From JBBUX01 sp037445775 (GTDB lineage Bacteria > Actinomycetota > Coriobacteriia > Anaerosomatales > PHET01), in assembly GCA_037445775.1 (NCBI GenBank), contig JBBIJX010000051.1, positions 1-11,794 on the forward strand: 11,794 nt of DNA, written 5' to 3'. Each line of letters opens with the position of its first letter. Position 1 is the stretch's first letter. Positions 1-8,174 of this stretch are shown piece by piece. The notes beneath the pieces were generated by a model. The model was not told where the DNA came from. It worked only from the letters and a program-made list of their open reading frames with translations, and did not search any database. The position numbers were made by a program, and so were the translations under genes.

Positions 1-27
1 CCCGGCCCGCCGTGACGGTGGGCCGGG
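1..27 (-). terminator. Hairpin downstream of acs, likely transcription terminator
   Basis: Bases 1-12 pair with 16-27 around a 3-base loop (TGA): an almost perfect 12-bp GC-rich stem with one G-T pair. It lies 33 bases past the acs stop codon in the direction of acs transcription. Any U-run would lie before base 1, outside the window, so intrinsic termination cannot be confirmed. A smaller GGAG/CTCC hairpin lies at about 42-54, between the stop and this stem. Confidence 0.55.
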
Positions 28-60
28 GCCGGGTTCGGAAGGAGAGGCGCTCCCTGAGGC

Positions 61-2055
<1,995 letters not shown>

Positions 2056-2294
2056 ACCGTCCTCCTTCATCCTCTTCGGCGCCACACCGCTGAGCCGCGG
2101 CGCGGACCCCTCCGTGCGAACAGGACGGCCCCTCAGCGGGGCCGTGCACCTATAGTACGCACGCAATCCGTCCGGCTCGTTGCCTGAAACAGGTGGACGG
2201 CACGTCCTTCTCGGTGGACGGCAGGGCATATCCCGTGCACGGTGACGCGTGCGCTCATCCGCGAATTCCTGAAGAAGGTTCAACGCGATTTCCG
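2056..2294 (-). promoter_or_regulatory. acs upstream region: leader hairpin, candidate -10, short repeats
   Basis: No gene is supported here. On the minus strand TACTAT (2152-2157) is a plausible -10 for acs, but no good -35 sits at the usual spacing. Downstream in the putative leader is a perfect 8-bp stem, 2125-2132 with 2138-2145, loop of 5. Farther upstream, GGTGGACGGCA occurs twice in direct orientation (2192-2202 and 2213-2223, 21 bp or two helical turns apart). The perfect 10-bp palindrome CCGTGCACGG lies at 2233-2242, and its first 8 bases recur at 2143-2150. These could be regulator sites, but nothing in the sequence identifies a regulator. Confidence 0.3.
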
Positions 2295-2323
2295 TTGATT
2301 TCGCTCGTGGGCGAGAGTAAGGT
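2295..2323 (+). promoter_or_regulatory. Candidate sigma-70-type promoter for the plus-strand RNA
   Basis: TTGATT (2295-2300) and TAAGGT (2318-2323) are separated by exactly 17 bases. TAAGGT keeps the T-A-x-x-x-T pattern of a -10. Transcription would start near 2330, just before a region that folds well and ends in a terminator. A better -35 match, TTGACA at 2331-2336, has no convincing -10 at 17 bases (TAAATA follows at only 13). Confidence 0.35.
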
Positions 2324-2329
2324 GTCGGC

Positions 2330-2514
2330 ATTGACAGGTTTCCCTTCCCTAAATACCGCCGCTTCCGGGGGATCCGGACGGCAACCGGCAACGGGCGAAA
2401 AGGCGACCGGCATCGCCTTGGACTGCGAACCGAAGGGTGCGCTCGCCCGAAGAGACTCAGGGGTAATCCGCAGGGAAGGATTGAGAAAGCCCCGGCCCGA
2501 AGGCCGGGGCTTTC
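2330..2514 (+). ncRNA. Putative structured non-coding RNA, family not recognised
   Basis: About 185 bases with a coherent fold. A closing helix CCTTCCCT/AGGGAAGG (2343-2350 with 2472-2479) encloses two elements. The first is a TCCGG/CCGGA hairpin (2364-2368 with 2374-2378). The second is a three-way junction closed by CGGGCGA/TCGCCCG (2392-2398 with 2443-2449). The junction carries arm AAGGCGA/TCGCCTT (2400-2406 with 2413-2419) and arm GCG-A-ACC/GGT-G-CGC (2425-2431 with 2436-2442, loop GAAG). A strong terminator (2485-2514) follows within 6 bases, and a promoter-like TTGATT-17-TAAGGT precedes it. AATCC/GGATT (2465-2469 with 2478-2482) would compete with the closing helix. No plus-strand gene follows, so a cis riboswitch on this strand is unlikely and an independent small RNA is the simpler reading. 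The mirror-image fold on the minus strand, upstream of acs, cannot be excluded. I do not recognise 6S, SRP, tmRNA, RNase P or a known riboswitch. Confidence 0.4.
2485..2514 (-). terminator. Strong, probably bidirectional terminator after the RACE operon
   Basis: A perfect 13-bp stem pairs 2485-2497 with 2502-2514 around a 4-base loop. Read on the minus strand the loop is TTCG closed by C-G, the very stable cUUCGg tetraloop. The stem itself ends in CTTTC on either strand. It lies 32 bases beyond the stop of the minus-strand RACE gene, and would also end the putative plus-strand RNA. Confidence 0.8.
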
Positions 2515-2546
2515 GTCTCCCCCGTCAGCGCCACACCATTCCGCGC

Positions 2547-4124
2547 TCAGGTGTCCGCGACGTCGAACGCGAGCGCAGCTATCAGCGAGTCACCGAACCC
2601 GGGCGCGGACACCAGCTCGACACTGCGCGCCGTGTCCGCCAGGCACCGCGAGACTGCGACGAGTTCTGGCTCGATAGCAAGCGCCACCGCGCCCGTCAGC
2701 GCTGCGTTACCAACCGAGACGACCCGATCAGCGACACCGCTTGGCAGCATGCCGAGCGCCACGAGGTCAGCGGCGTCCAGCGCCCCGCCGAACGCGCCCG
2801 CCACCCGCACCTCAGCTAGATCTACCGCCTTGAGGGCGGTCTCGCGCAGCACGCCCTCGATGGCAACGCGGACTGCGGCCTTCGCGAGCTGCAGCGTGCG
2901 AACGTCGAGCTGCGTGATGACCAGCGACCCTGGAACTTCCCCGAGGTCGACACCCAGCACATCATCTTCGTCACGCGCGAACCTCGCCGCCAAAGGACCA
3001 TCCGCGCGTAGAGAGCCGGAAGGTTCAAGGTGTCCTGAGGCCCGCAGCGCACCAAGGGCGGAGACGAGCCCCGCGCCACAGAACCATCGGGCGGGCGCAC
3101 ATCCAATTGTCTCGAGGCGGAGCACCCCGCCATTGTCGATCTGGACCGCAGTGACTGCTCCACTGACCGCCGGACCGCCCGACGTGATGCCAGCGCCTTC
3201 AAAAGCCGGACCGGCCGGAGCCGACGCCACGGTGATCCGATCGCCGTCCCACAGCGTCACCTCGGCGTTCGTCCCGATGTCGACCATGAGCGTCCCGGCG
3301 GGAGCCTGCTCGATGCCTAGCCCGACGAGCCCGGCGAGCACATCGCCACCGACGAACGATGCGATAGGCGCCACGACTTCGATCGTGACACCCTCAGCGA
3401 GCGATCCGGTGAGGTCCCCCGGCCACGTGGCGCTTCGGGGCCGGACCGTCGAGAACGGGGCCGATGCCAACGGGGTGACGTCAGCACCAGTGATAAGAGC
3501 GCTCATTGTCGTGTTGCCGGCGATCACGAGTCGCGTTACCCGTGAGAGTGAGTCGCCCGCAGCCGCCGCCAGCGCCCGCAGCCGCCGCCAGCGCAGATGC
3601 CACCGATGAGACGGCAGCGTCCCGTAGCGCCCCGACTGAGTCCTCGAGCGCAGCCGTGACGCGCGATACAACATCGCCGCCCCAAGAGCGCTGGGCATTG
3701 GGAACCGTGGCTCGGCCGAGTTCGACTCCCGACTCCGGCTCGACGACTGCGGCTGAGACGTTCGTCGTGCCGAGATCGACGCCTGCGACGAGTGGACGCC
3801 CGACGCCGTCGGCGGTGCGCGCGGGCACGACTGCGGCATCACCCGCGACGACGGGACGCACCGTAACCGGACCCGCGATTCGAGCGCGGCAAGCGAGGCG
3901 AACGTACTCACGCGACCCGGCTACCGCACGCTCCTGCGGCTCGACGGGTGAGAGCGACCCTTCGATAACTCGCACGCCACACTTCCCGCAGGTACCGCGC
4001 CCGCCACACGACGCGTCTCTATACCAACGCCGACGCGCCGAGAGGCATCCAGCACAGTGGTCCCGGCATCGACCCAGGCGGTGACCCGGGACGGCAGGAA
4101 CGTGACGGGGACGGCGCGGGACAC
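2547..4124 (-). pseudogene. RACE-family corrinoid activation protein (2Fe-2S ferredoxin + DUF4445 ASKHA domain), two frameshifts
   Basis: Members of this family use ATP hydrolysis and an iron-sulfur centre to reduce inactive Co(II) corrinoid proteins back to Co(I), typically for methyltransferases or the acetyl-CoA pathway; they are cytoplasmic. Frame 1 from GTG 4124 encodes the start of a ferredoxin domain. A lesion at 4012-4015 then moves the Cys motif CGGRGTCGKC into another frame. That frame holds RLACRA and the ASKHA motif GVDLGTTNVSAAVVEP. A 19-bp tandem duplication (3554-3594) shifts the rest (LVIAGNTTMSALITG to LAFDVADT, stop 2547). Removing one 19-bp copy and one CG gives a continuous 518-residue protein with cysteines 39, 45, 48 and 78 in plant-type ferredoxin spacing. 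No C-terminal 4Fe-4S extension is visible. GTG 4124 lies one base past the HIT stop, so it is the last gene of the operon; its Shine-Dalgarno is weak. As written it would stop after about 68 codons (3921). It may be a real pseudogene or an assembly error. Confidence 0.85.
3554..3594. repeat. 19-bp perfect tandem duplication inside the RACE gene
   Basis: The period is 19, two full copies plus 3 bases of overlap (3554-3594). Because 19 is not a multiple of three it shifts the frame. With one copy removed the minus-strand reading becomes ASALAAAAGDSLSRVTRLV followed directly by IAGNTTMSAL, which is the expected family continuity. Confidence 0.95.
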
Positions 4125-4125
4125 G

Positions 4126-4479
4126 TCACTCGTCGACGAAGCACACCATGCCATGTGCCATGGGGCGTCCGCCCAGAACGTGGATGTGAAGGTGCGGCAC
4201 GGTCTGGTTCGCATCTGGGCCGCAGTTCACGATGGTGCGATACCCGCTATCCGCTATGCCTTTGGCCTCGGCGACCCGCGGCACCGCCGCGAAGAGCGCA
4301 CCCAGGAGCCGGTCGCTCACCCGGTCCCCCAGGTGCTCGTGATGGGCGCGCGGAACGATGAGGGTGTGTACCGGTGCCTGCGGAGCGACATCGTCGAACG
4401 CGATCACGTCCTCGTCGTGGTAGACGAACGTTGCGGCTATGGTGCCTGCGGCGATGTCGCAGAAGATGCACGTCTCCAT
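4126..4479 (-). CDS. HIT family nucleotide-binding protein (HinT-like hydrolase)
   Basis: The 117-residue histidine-triad protein is of the Hint/PKCI type. Family members hydrolyse adenosine phosphoramidates and related AMP conjugates as cytoplasmic homodimers. The triad is visible as HLHIH at 96-100 followed by VLGGRPM, and CIFC at 4-7 matches the zinc-binding cysteines of many homologues. The length is normal. ATG 4477-4479 was chosen because AGGAGG (4486-4491) lies 6 bases upstream and the family N-terminus METCIFCDI starts there; the longer open frame has no support. It starts one base beyond the xseB stop and ends one base before the RACE start, so it is translationally linked to both. 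No lesion is visible. Confidence 0.93.
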   Translation of the reverse strand: METCIFCDIAAGTIAATFVYHDEDVIAFDDVAPQAPVHTLIVPRAHHEHLGDRVSDRLLGALFAAVPRVAEAKGIADSGYRTIVNCGPDANQTVPHLHIHVLGGRPMAHGMVCFVDE

Positions 4480-4480
4480 G

Positions 4481-4732
4481 TCACGCCTCCTCTGTGGAGT
4501 CGTCTGCGGCCTCAGCCTCCAGGTCACCGATGAGCATCGTCACCTTCTGCTGCGCTGCCGCAAGGCGTTCCTGGAGCGACTTCAAAAGACTCACGCCCCG
4601 CTCGTAGCGATCCAGACTATCCTCTAGCTCGAGCTGTCCCCCCTCGAGTTGTGCGACGATGCCCTCGAGCTCAGTGAGCGCCGCTCCGAAGCCCATCTCG
4701 GTGGCATCCGCCACTTTGTCGCGTTCCTCCAT
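4481..4732 (-). CDS. xseB: Exodeoxyribonuclease VII small subunit
   Basis: The 83-residue protein is acidic and predicted helical, typical of XseB. Several small subunits bind one XseA to form the enzyme that degrades single-stranded DNA from both ends into oligonucleotides. The segment from about 14 to 50 (FGAALTELEGIVAQLEGG, then LELEDSLDRYERG) is the classic XseB signature and likely forms the coiled coil. ATG 4730-4732 directly follows the xseA stop codon TAG (4733-4735), with no base between. The Shine-Dalgarno, if used, lies inside the xseA end (GGAGG in the last codons). The gene is intact although its partner xseA is not. Confidence 0.95.
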   Translation of the reverse strand: MEERDKVADATEMGFGAALTELEGIVAQLEGGQLELEDSLDRYERGVSLLKSLQERLAAAQQKVTMLIGDLEAEAADDSTEEA

Positions 4733-4809
4733 CTACTCCTCCATCTCGACTTCGTCTACCCTGCACCCCACCCGCCCGTCCGAAACGCGCACGAACAGCC
4801 GATCACCCG

Positions 4810-4884
4810 GCCGAACCTGCGCCACTTGACTGAAGACGGTCATCCCGCCGAACCTGCGCCACTTGACTGAAGACGGTCATCCCG
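4810..4884. repeat. 37-bp perfect tandem duplication near the 3' end of xseA
   Basis: Two identical 37-bp copies, 4811-4847 and 4848-4884, with 1 base of overlap homology on the left (4810). 37 is not a multiple of three, so the reading frame of the XseA C-terminus is lost. With one copy, the frame runs DGMTVFSQVAQVRPGDRLFV to the true stop at 4733. Confidence 0.95.
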
Positions 4885-5946
4885 TCCGCTAGGAAGCTCG
4901 CGGAGTACCCGCGCGCGAGGATCGCGAGCGGCGACAGGTCGTGCAGTCGCCCCGCACACCCCGAGACCCTGCCCGTTGCGCGTTCGAGGATGAGCGATCC
5001 AGCCCGGCAAAGCCTCTCGCGGACGTGGACGAGGCGCAGCTCGTCACGCGCTAGACGCTCCGGGAGCGCCTGTCGTAGACGCACGCCCGCCAAGTCGACG
5101 GCCTGTGCTGCGGATCCCACGATCGTGTGGGGGTCCCGAAACATCGGCCGCTCCGCGAGCCGCACAACCCGATGGGCCGATCGCGCCACCCGATGCTGCA
5201 ACGCTCGGCCGAGCGAACGCCGCTCACGTTCGAGCAGGACCCGAACGTCTTCGAGTGAGGGCGCCACAGCCTCGGCGGCCGCCGTGGGCGTGGAGGCGCG
5301 CAAGTCTGCGACCATATCCGCAATCGAGGTGTCCGGCTCATGCCCGATGCCGGTCACGACCGGGACGGGACAGGCGACGATCGCGCGTGCAAGTGACTCG
5401 GTGTTGAACGGCATCAGATCCTCGTAGCTGCCACCGCCGCGCACGAGCAGCACCACGTCGGGGTGGGCCTGAGCCGCGACCGACACTCCTTCGACGAGCG
5501 CGGACTCCGCGCCCGTCCCCTCCACCTGGACTCCTGCGATGAAGAGTTCCGCGAGCGGGTAGCGGCGGCGCAGCGTCCGGATCACATCGTGGACCGCCTT
5601 GCCGCGAGGAGATGTCACGAGCGCGATGCGCTCGGGATGCCGGGGCAGCGGCCGCTTTCGATCGGCGCGCATCAGCCCCTCGACTTCCAGGCGACGCGCG
5701 AGCTCAGCCACGCGGAGCCGCAGAACGCCCTCGCCGGCGACGCTCAGCTTGCGCACGGTGAACTGCATGCGTCCCTTCGGCACATACGCCGAGAATTGGC
5801 CCGCGAGCTCGACGAGCATCCCGCACGCCAGCGTCACTCCTGATGCCTGGTACGCATCACGCCACATCAGACAAGACATCGAGGCGGATCCGTCACACAA
5901 GGTGAAGTAGGCCGCCTTGTAGCCGGGTTTGTCGTTGAACTCAGAG

Positions 5947-5963
5947 ACTTCGCCACTTCGCCA
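5947..5963. repeat. 8-bp perfect tandem duplication near the 5' end of xseA
   Basis: ACTTCGCC occurs twice in a row (5947-5954, 5955-5962) plus one further matching base. On the coding strand one copy gives VVGEVSEFNDKPGYKAAYF, the expected OB-fold sequence. Two copies give VVGEVAKSLSSTTN and an early stop. Confidence 0.9.
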
Positions 5964-6107
5964 ACGACCGTCACCCGCACCGACTCAAGGGCGCCCTTCG
6001 CGAGGTTCATCGCCTCGGTGACGGACAGCGCTCGCTGCTCGGTCACGCTCCCCCCTCCATCCGCATCGCGCGGATTCTACTAAGCGCCTATGACACGCCC
6101 CACGAAT

Positions 6108-6791
6108 TCAGCTCCGGCGTGCAAGTCCAAGATAGTAGAACAGGTTCAGCAGTGAGATGAGTGCCGCGGCGACGTAAGTGAGGGCGGCCGCGGTGAGGAC
6201 CTGCCGAGCCCCTGCGAGCTGGTCGGGAGGCATGACGCCATTCATCTCGAGCGTGACGAGCGCACGCCTTGAGGCGTTGAACTCGACGGGAAGCGTGATG
6301 ATCTGGAAGATGACGGCCGCAGAGTAGGCGAGTATGCCGAGCCATAGCAGCCCCGCGAAGGCGGGCATGACGAGGCCCATGAGGATCAGGATCCCGGCCG
6401 CCGACGAGCCGAAGTTGACAACCGGCACGATCGCCGTGCGGATGTTTCCCCAGACGTACTCCTGTTCGTCTTGGATCGCGTGTCCTACCTCGTGAGCGGC
6501 GACCCCGGCAGCCGCCACCGTGGCAGCACCGTACACGCCCTCGGACAGCGCGAGTTGCCGCGAGCGCGGGTCGTAGTGGTCGGTGAGGGTACCGGTGACG
6601 GGGTTCACCGGCACCGCGGCAAGCCCATTCGCGTCGAGAATCCGCCGCGCTACCTGAGCGCCGGACAGGCCGCTCGCCACCGGCACGTGGCTCCACTTGC
6701 GAAACGTGAAGCGAATATATGCCTGCGTGAGTCCGCCGAGCGCCACGGTCACAATCATGAGCAGCAGCCATTGCGAGTTCAGGTAATCCAT
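6108..6791 (-). CDS. Membrane zinc metallopeptidase, YugP-like (Zn_peptidase_2 family)
   Basis: The predicted 227-residue integral membrane protease matches the neutral zinc metallopeptidase family of B. subtilis YugP; physiological substrates are largely unknown. Visible are an N-terminal membrane helix (about 7-24) and the zinc site HEVGHAIQ at 100-107 (His100, Glu101, His104). LPVEFNASRRAL at 167-178 has a Glu that is the likely third ligand, and further helices lie at about 118-162 and 200-222. ATG 6789-6791 was chosen because a purine-rich GGGAGAGG stretch precedes it and the hydrophobic N-terminus begins there. An overlapping frame of similar length gives no family sequence. It lies 96 bases after RNase D and 61 bases before xseA on the same strand, so it may join the operon. 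A small ATCCGC/GCGGAT hairpin (6059-6075) sits just before the xseA Shine-Dalgarno. No duplications are seen in it. Confidence 0.92.
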   Translation of the reverse strand: MDYLNSQWLLLMIVTVALGGLTQAYIRFTFRKWSHVPVASGLSGAQVARRILDANGLAAVPVNPVTGTLTDHYDPRSRQLALSEGVYGAATVAAAGVAAHEVGHAIQDEQEYVWGNIRTAIVPVVNFGSSAAGILILMGLVMPAFAGLLWLGILAYSAAVIFQIITLPVEFNASRRALVTLEMNGVMPPDQLAGARQVLTAAALTYVAAALISLLNLFYYLGLARRS

Positions 6792-6887
6792 CCTCTCCCA
6801 CCTCTTCCGGGCGCTACCGGCATGCGGCTTCGCCTGCAGGGCCTTCCATCAGCGTGCTTCGCGTACTGCGAACACCGTGCCGCTCCG
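6792..6887. other. Intergenic gap between RNase D and the metallopeptidase
   Basis: 96 bases with no gene. Only a short hairpin TTCGC/GCGAA (6858-6872) is visible. There is no convincing terminator or promoter, so co-transcription of the two genes is possible but unproven. Confidence 0.4.
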
Positions 6888-8069
6888 CTATTCCACCCTT
6901 CTCACCACGATCTCCCCATCGTCGAGCGTGAGTGAGAGTCGTCCATCAAGAAGCTCGAGCAGTTGACTCCCGACCATCTCTTGGCGCCAACCGCCCAGCA
7001 GAGGGTGACCGTCCCTCTCTCCAGCAGCCAATCGCTCGAGGTCGTCGCGCGAGGCCAGTAGGGGCATGGCGACGCCGTTCTCCTTCGCGCAGAGGCGCAC
7101 GAGGGCGACCATCAGATCGATTGCCGCGTCCACATCGCCCGCCAAGCGTCGGCGCTTCGGCAGGCACGGGAGCTCTTCATCGGGAACGTCGAGACCGCGC
7201 GCGACGGCGCTGAGAAGGCCGCTCACCGCTCCTTTGCCAACCTTGTCGGGCACGCCGCGGATCGCCGCGACTTCTTCCGTAGAGCGAGGCGCTCGCCGCG
7301 CGACCTCGACGATACTCTCGTCGCCGATCACCCATCGTTTCGGTACGTCTCGCCGCATCGCCTCACGCTCGCGCCAAGCCGCCACTTCGCGCGCGATCGC
7401 CAGCTGCCGTCTGTTGAGCGACGAGACCCGCTTAACGCGCCGCCACTGCTCCTCGGGCACGACGCGGTAGGTCTCCGGATTCTCGAGCCGGGCCACGTCC
7501 GCAGCGAGCCAGTCGGTCCGGCCTTGCGCATCGATGCGTTGGCTAAGCCTACGATACGCCTCAGGCAGGTATCGGACATCGTTGAGCGCGTATTCGATCT
7601 GAGTGTCCGCGAGCGGCCGGCGTGACCAGTCCGTGAAGGAGTCCGCCTTGTCGAGTCTGACGCCGAGGAGGTCGTTGACGAGCGCTCCGTACCCGACCTG
7701 CTGGGGGAAGCCTACGAGCGTCGCGGCGACCTGCGTATGGGGGAAGCCTACGAGCGTCGCGGCGACCTGCGTATCGAAGACGGGCGCCACTCCTCCGCCG
7801 CAGAAACGGTGGAAGATCTCGAGGTCCTGGGCGCCGGCATGCATGACCTTCACCACAGACCGGTCGGATAGCAGGTCGCACAGTGGAGCGAGGTCGGCGA
7901 TCGCCAGCGGATCGACGATGGCGCTCACTTCGTCCGTCGCGAGTTGGACGAGGCACAGCTTGGCGAAGTACGTGCGTTCGCGCATGAACTCCGTGTCGAT
8001 ACCTACCGCTCGCGCGGAACGCAGCCGCGTCACGAGAGAACGCAGCTCCGCGACATCGGTAACGAACAC
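6888..8069 (-). CDS. rnd: Ribonuclease D-like 3'-5' exoribonuclease with 12-residue tandem insertion
   Basis: A DEDDy exonuclease followed by HRDC domains, acting in 3' maturation of tRNA and other small RNAs. The 393 residues start at GTG 8067-8069 (VFVTDVAEL); the open frame upstream has no similarity, and an AAGG sits a little upstream. Exo I is GIDTEF (Asp25, Glu27), Exo II is HAGAQDLEIF (Asp82) and Exo III is YALNDVRYL (Tyr160, Asp164). The HRDC region is at about 205-290, with a second HRDC-like stretch at the end. A 36-bp duplication at 7702-7774 doubles TQVAATLVGFPH (100-111 and 112-123), just after the Exo II segment, in the core of the exonuclease fold. Relatives pass straight from FDTQVAA to QVGYGALV, so the extra 12 residues are abnormal and might harm folding. 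The frame remains open. It is divergent from the lipid kinase. Confidence 0.92.
   Translation of the reverse strand: MFVTDVAELRSLVTRLRSARAVGIDTEFMRERTYFAKLCLVQLATDEVSAIVDPLAIADLAPLCDLLSDRSVVKVMHAGAQDLEIFHRFCGGGVAPVFDTQVAATLVGFPHTQVAATLVGFPQQVGYGALVNDLLGVRLDKADSFTDWSRRPLADTQIEYALNDVRYLPEAYRRLSQRIDAQGRTDWLAADVARLENPETYRVVPEEQWRRVKRVSSLNRRQLAIAREVAAWREREAMRRDVPKRWVIGDESIVEVARRAPRSTEEVAAIRGVPDKVGKGAVSGLLSAVARGLDVPDEELPCLPKRRRLAGDVDAAIDLMVALVRLCAKENGVAMPLLASRDDLERLAAGERDGHPLLGGWRQEMVGSQLLELLDGRLSLTLDDGEIVVRRVE
7702..7774. repeat. 36-bp perfect tandem duplication inside RNase D
   Basis: Two identical 36-bp copies (7703-7738, 7739-7774) with one extra matching base at the left. It is in frame, adding 12 amino acids. 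Both copies are identical at the DNA level including wobble positions, so the event is very recent or artificial. Confidence 0.95.
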
Positions 8070-8174
8070 GCTTGACCGCCTTTCGCCGGATGCACCTTCA
8101 TCGGTTCTCGGGTATCTCTGGTATGAGAAGGGTAGTCGACTGCGCCGCGCATGACGACCCACGGGAGGACGCGG

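Larger units (their letters stand above)
4733..6046 (-). pseudogene. xseA: Exodeoxyribonuclease VII large subunit, two frameshifting tandem duplications
   Basis: XseA is the catalytic subunit of exonuclease VII. GTG 6044-6046, preceded by a GGAGG-rich site (6054-6058), opens VTEQRALSVTEAMNLAKGAL, a standard OB-fold start. An 8-bp duplication (5947-5963) after VTVVGEV throws translation into a stop at 5867 (59 codons). The next frame carries the rest of the OB fold (YFTLCDGSASMSCLMWRDAY) and the catalytic domain, with VTSPRGKAVHDVI, LVRGGGSYEDLMPFN, VTGIGHEPDTSIADMVADL, STPTAAAEA and LARGYSASF. A 37-bp duplication (4810-4884) then cuts off the last 25 or so residues, with a false stop at 4803. 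Deleting one copy of each gives exactly 423 codons ending in EVEMEE-TAG, the normal size for the family, and abutting xseB. The catalytic motifs are intact, so damage looks very recent or is a sequence error. Confidence 0.9.

Noticed and set aside
2331..2356. TTGACA...TAAATA as a promoter
   Set aside because: The spacing is 13 bases, too short for a sigma-70-type promoter. The pair TTGATT-17-TAAGGT just upstream fits better.
2056..2391. N-terminal extension of acs by 112 codons
   Set aside because: It has no family similarity and no Shine-Dalgarno at its start, whereas an excellent AAGGAGG sits before ATG 2053-2055. Open frames are common by chance at this GC content.
2421..2475. Glycine riboswitch
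   Set aside because: Only short fragments resemble the consensus (CCGAAGG, ACTCAGG). The paired aptamer architecture is missing, and no gcv or glycine transporter gene follows on the plus strand.
2193..2819. Plus-strand open frame of 208 codons across the acs-RACE gap
   Set aside because: It crosses the terminator at 2485-2514 and runs antisense into RACE. Its composition is Arg/Pro/Gly-rich as expected of a GC-rich shadow frame, with no recognisable domain or ribosome binding site.
2551..3609. Plus-strand open frame of 352 codons opposite the RACE gene
   Set aside because: It is Ser/Ala/Thr-rich low-complexity sequence with no domain. The minus-strand frame shows clear RACE/ASKHA motifs.
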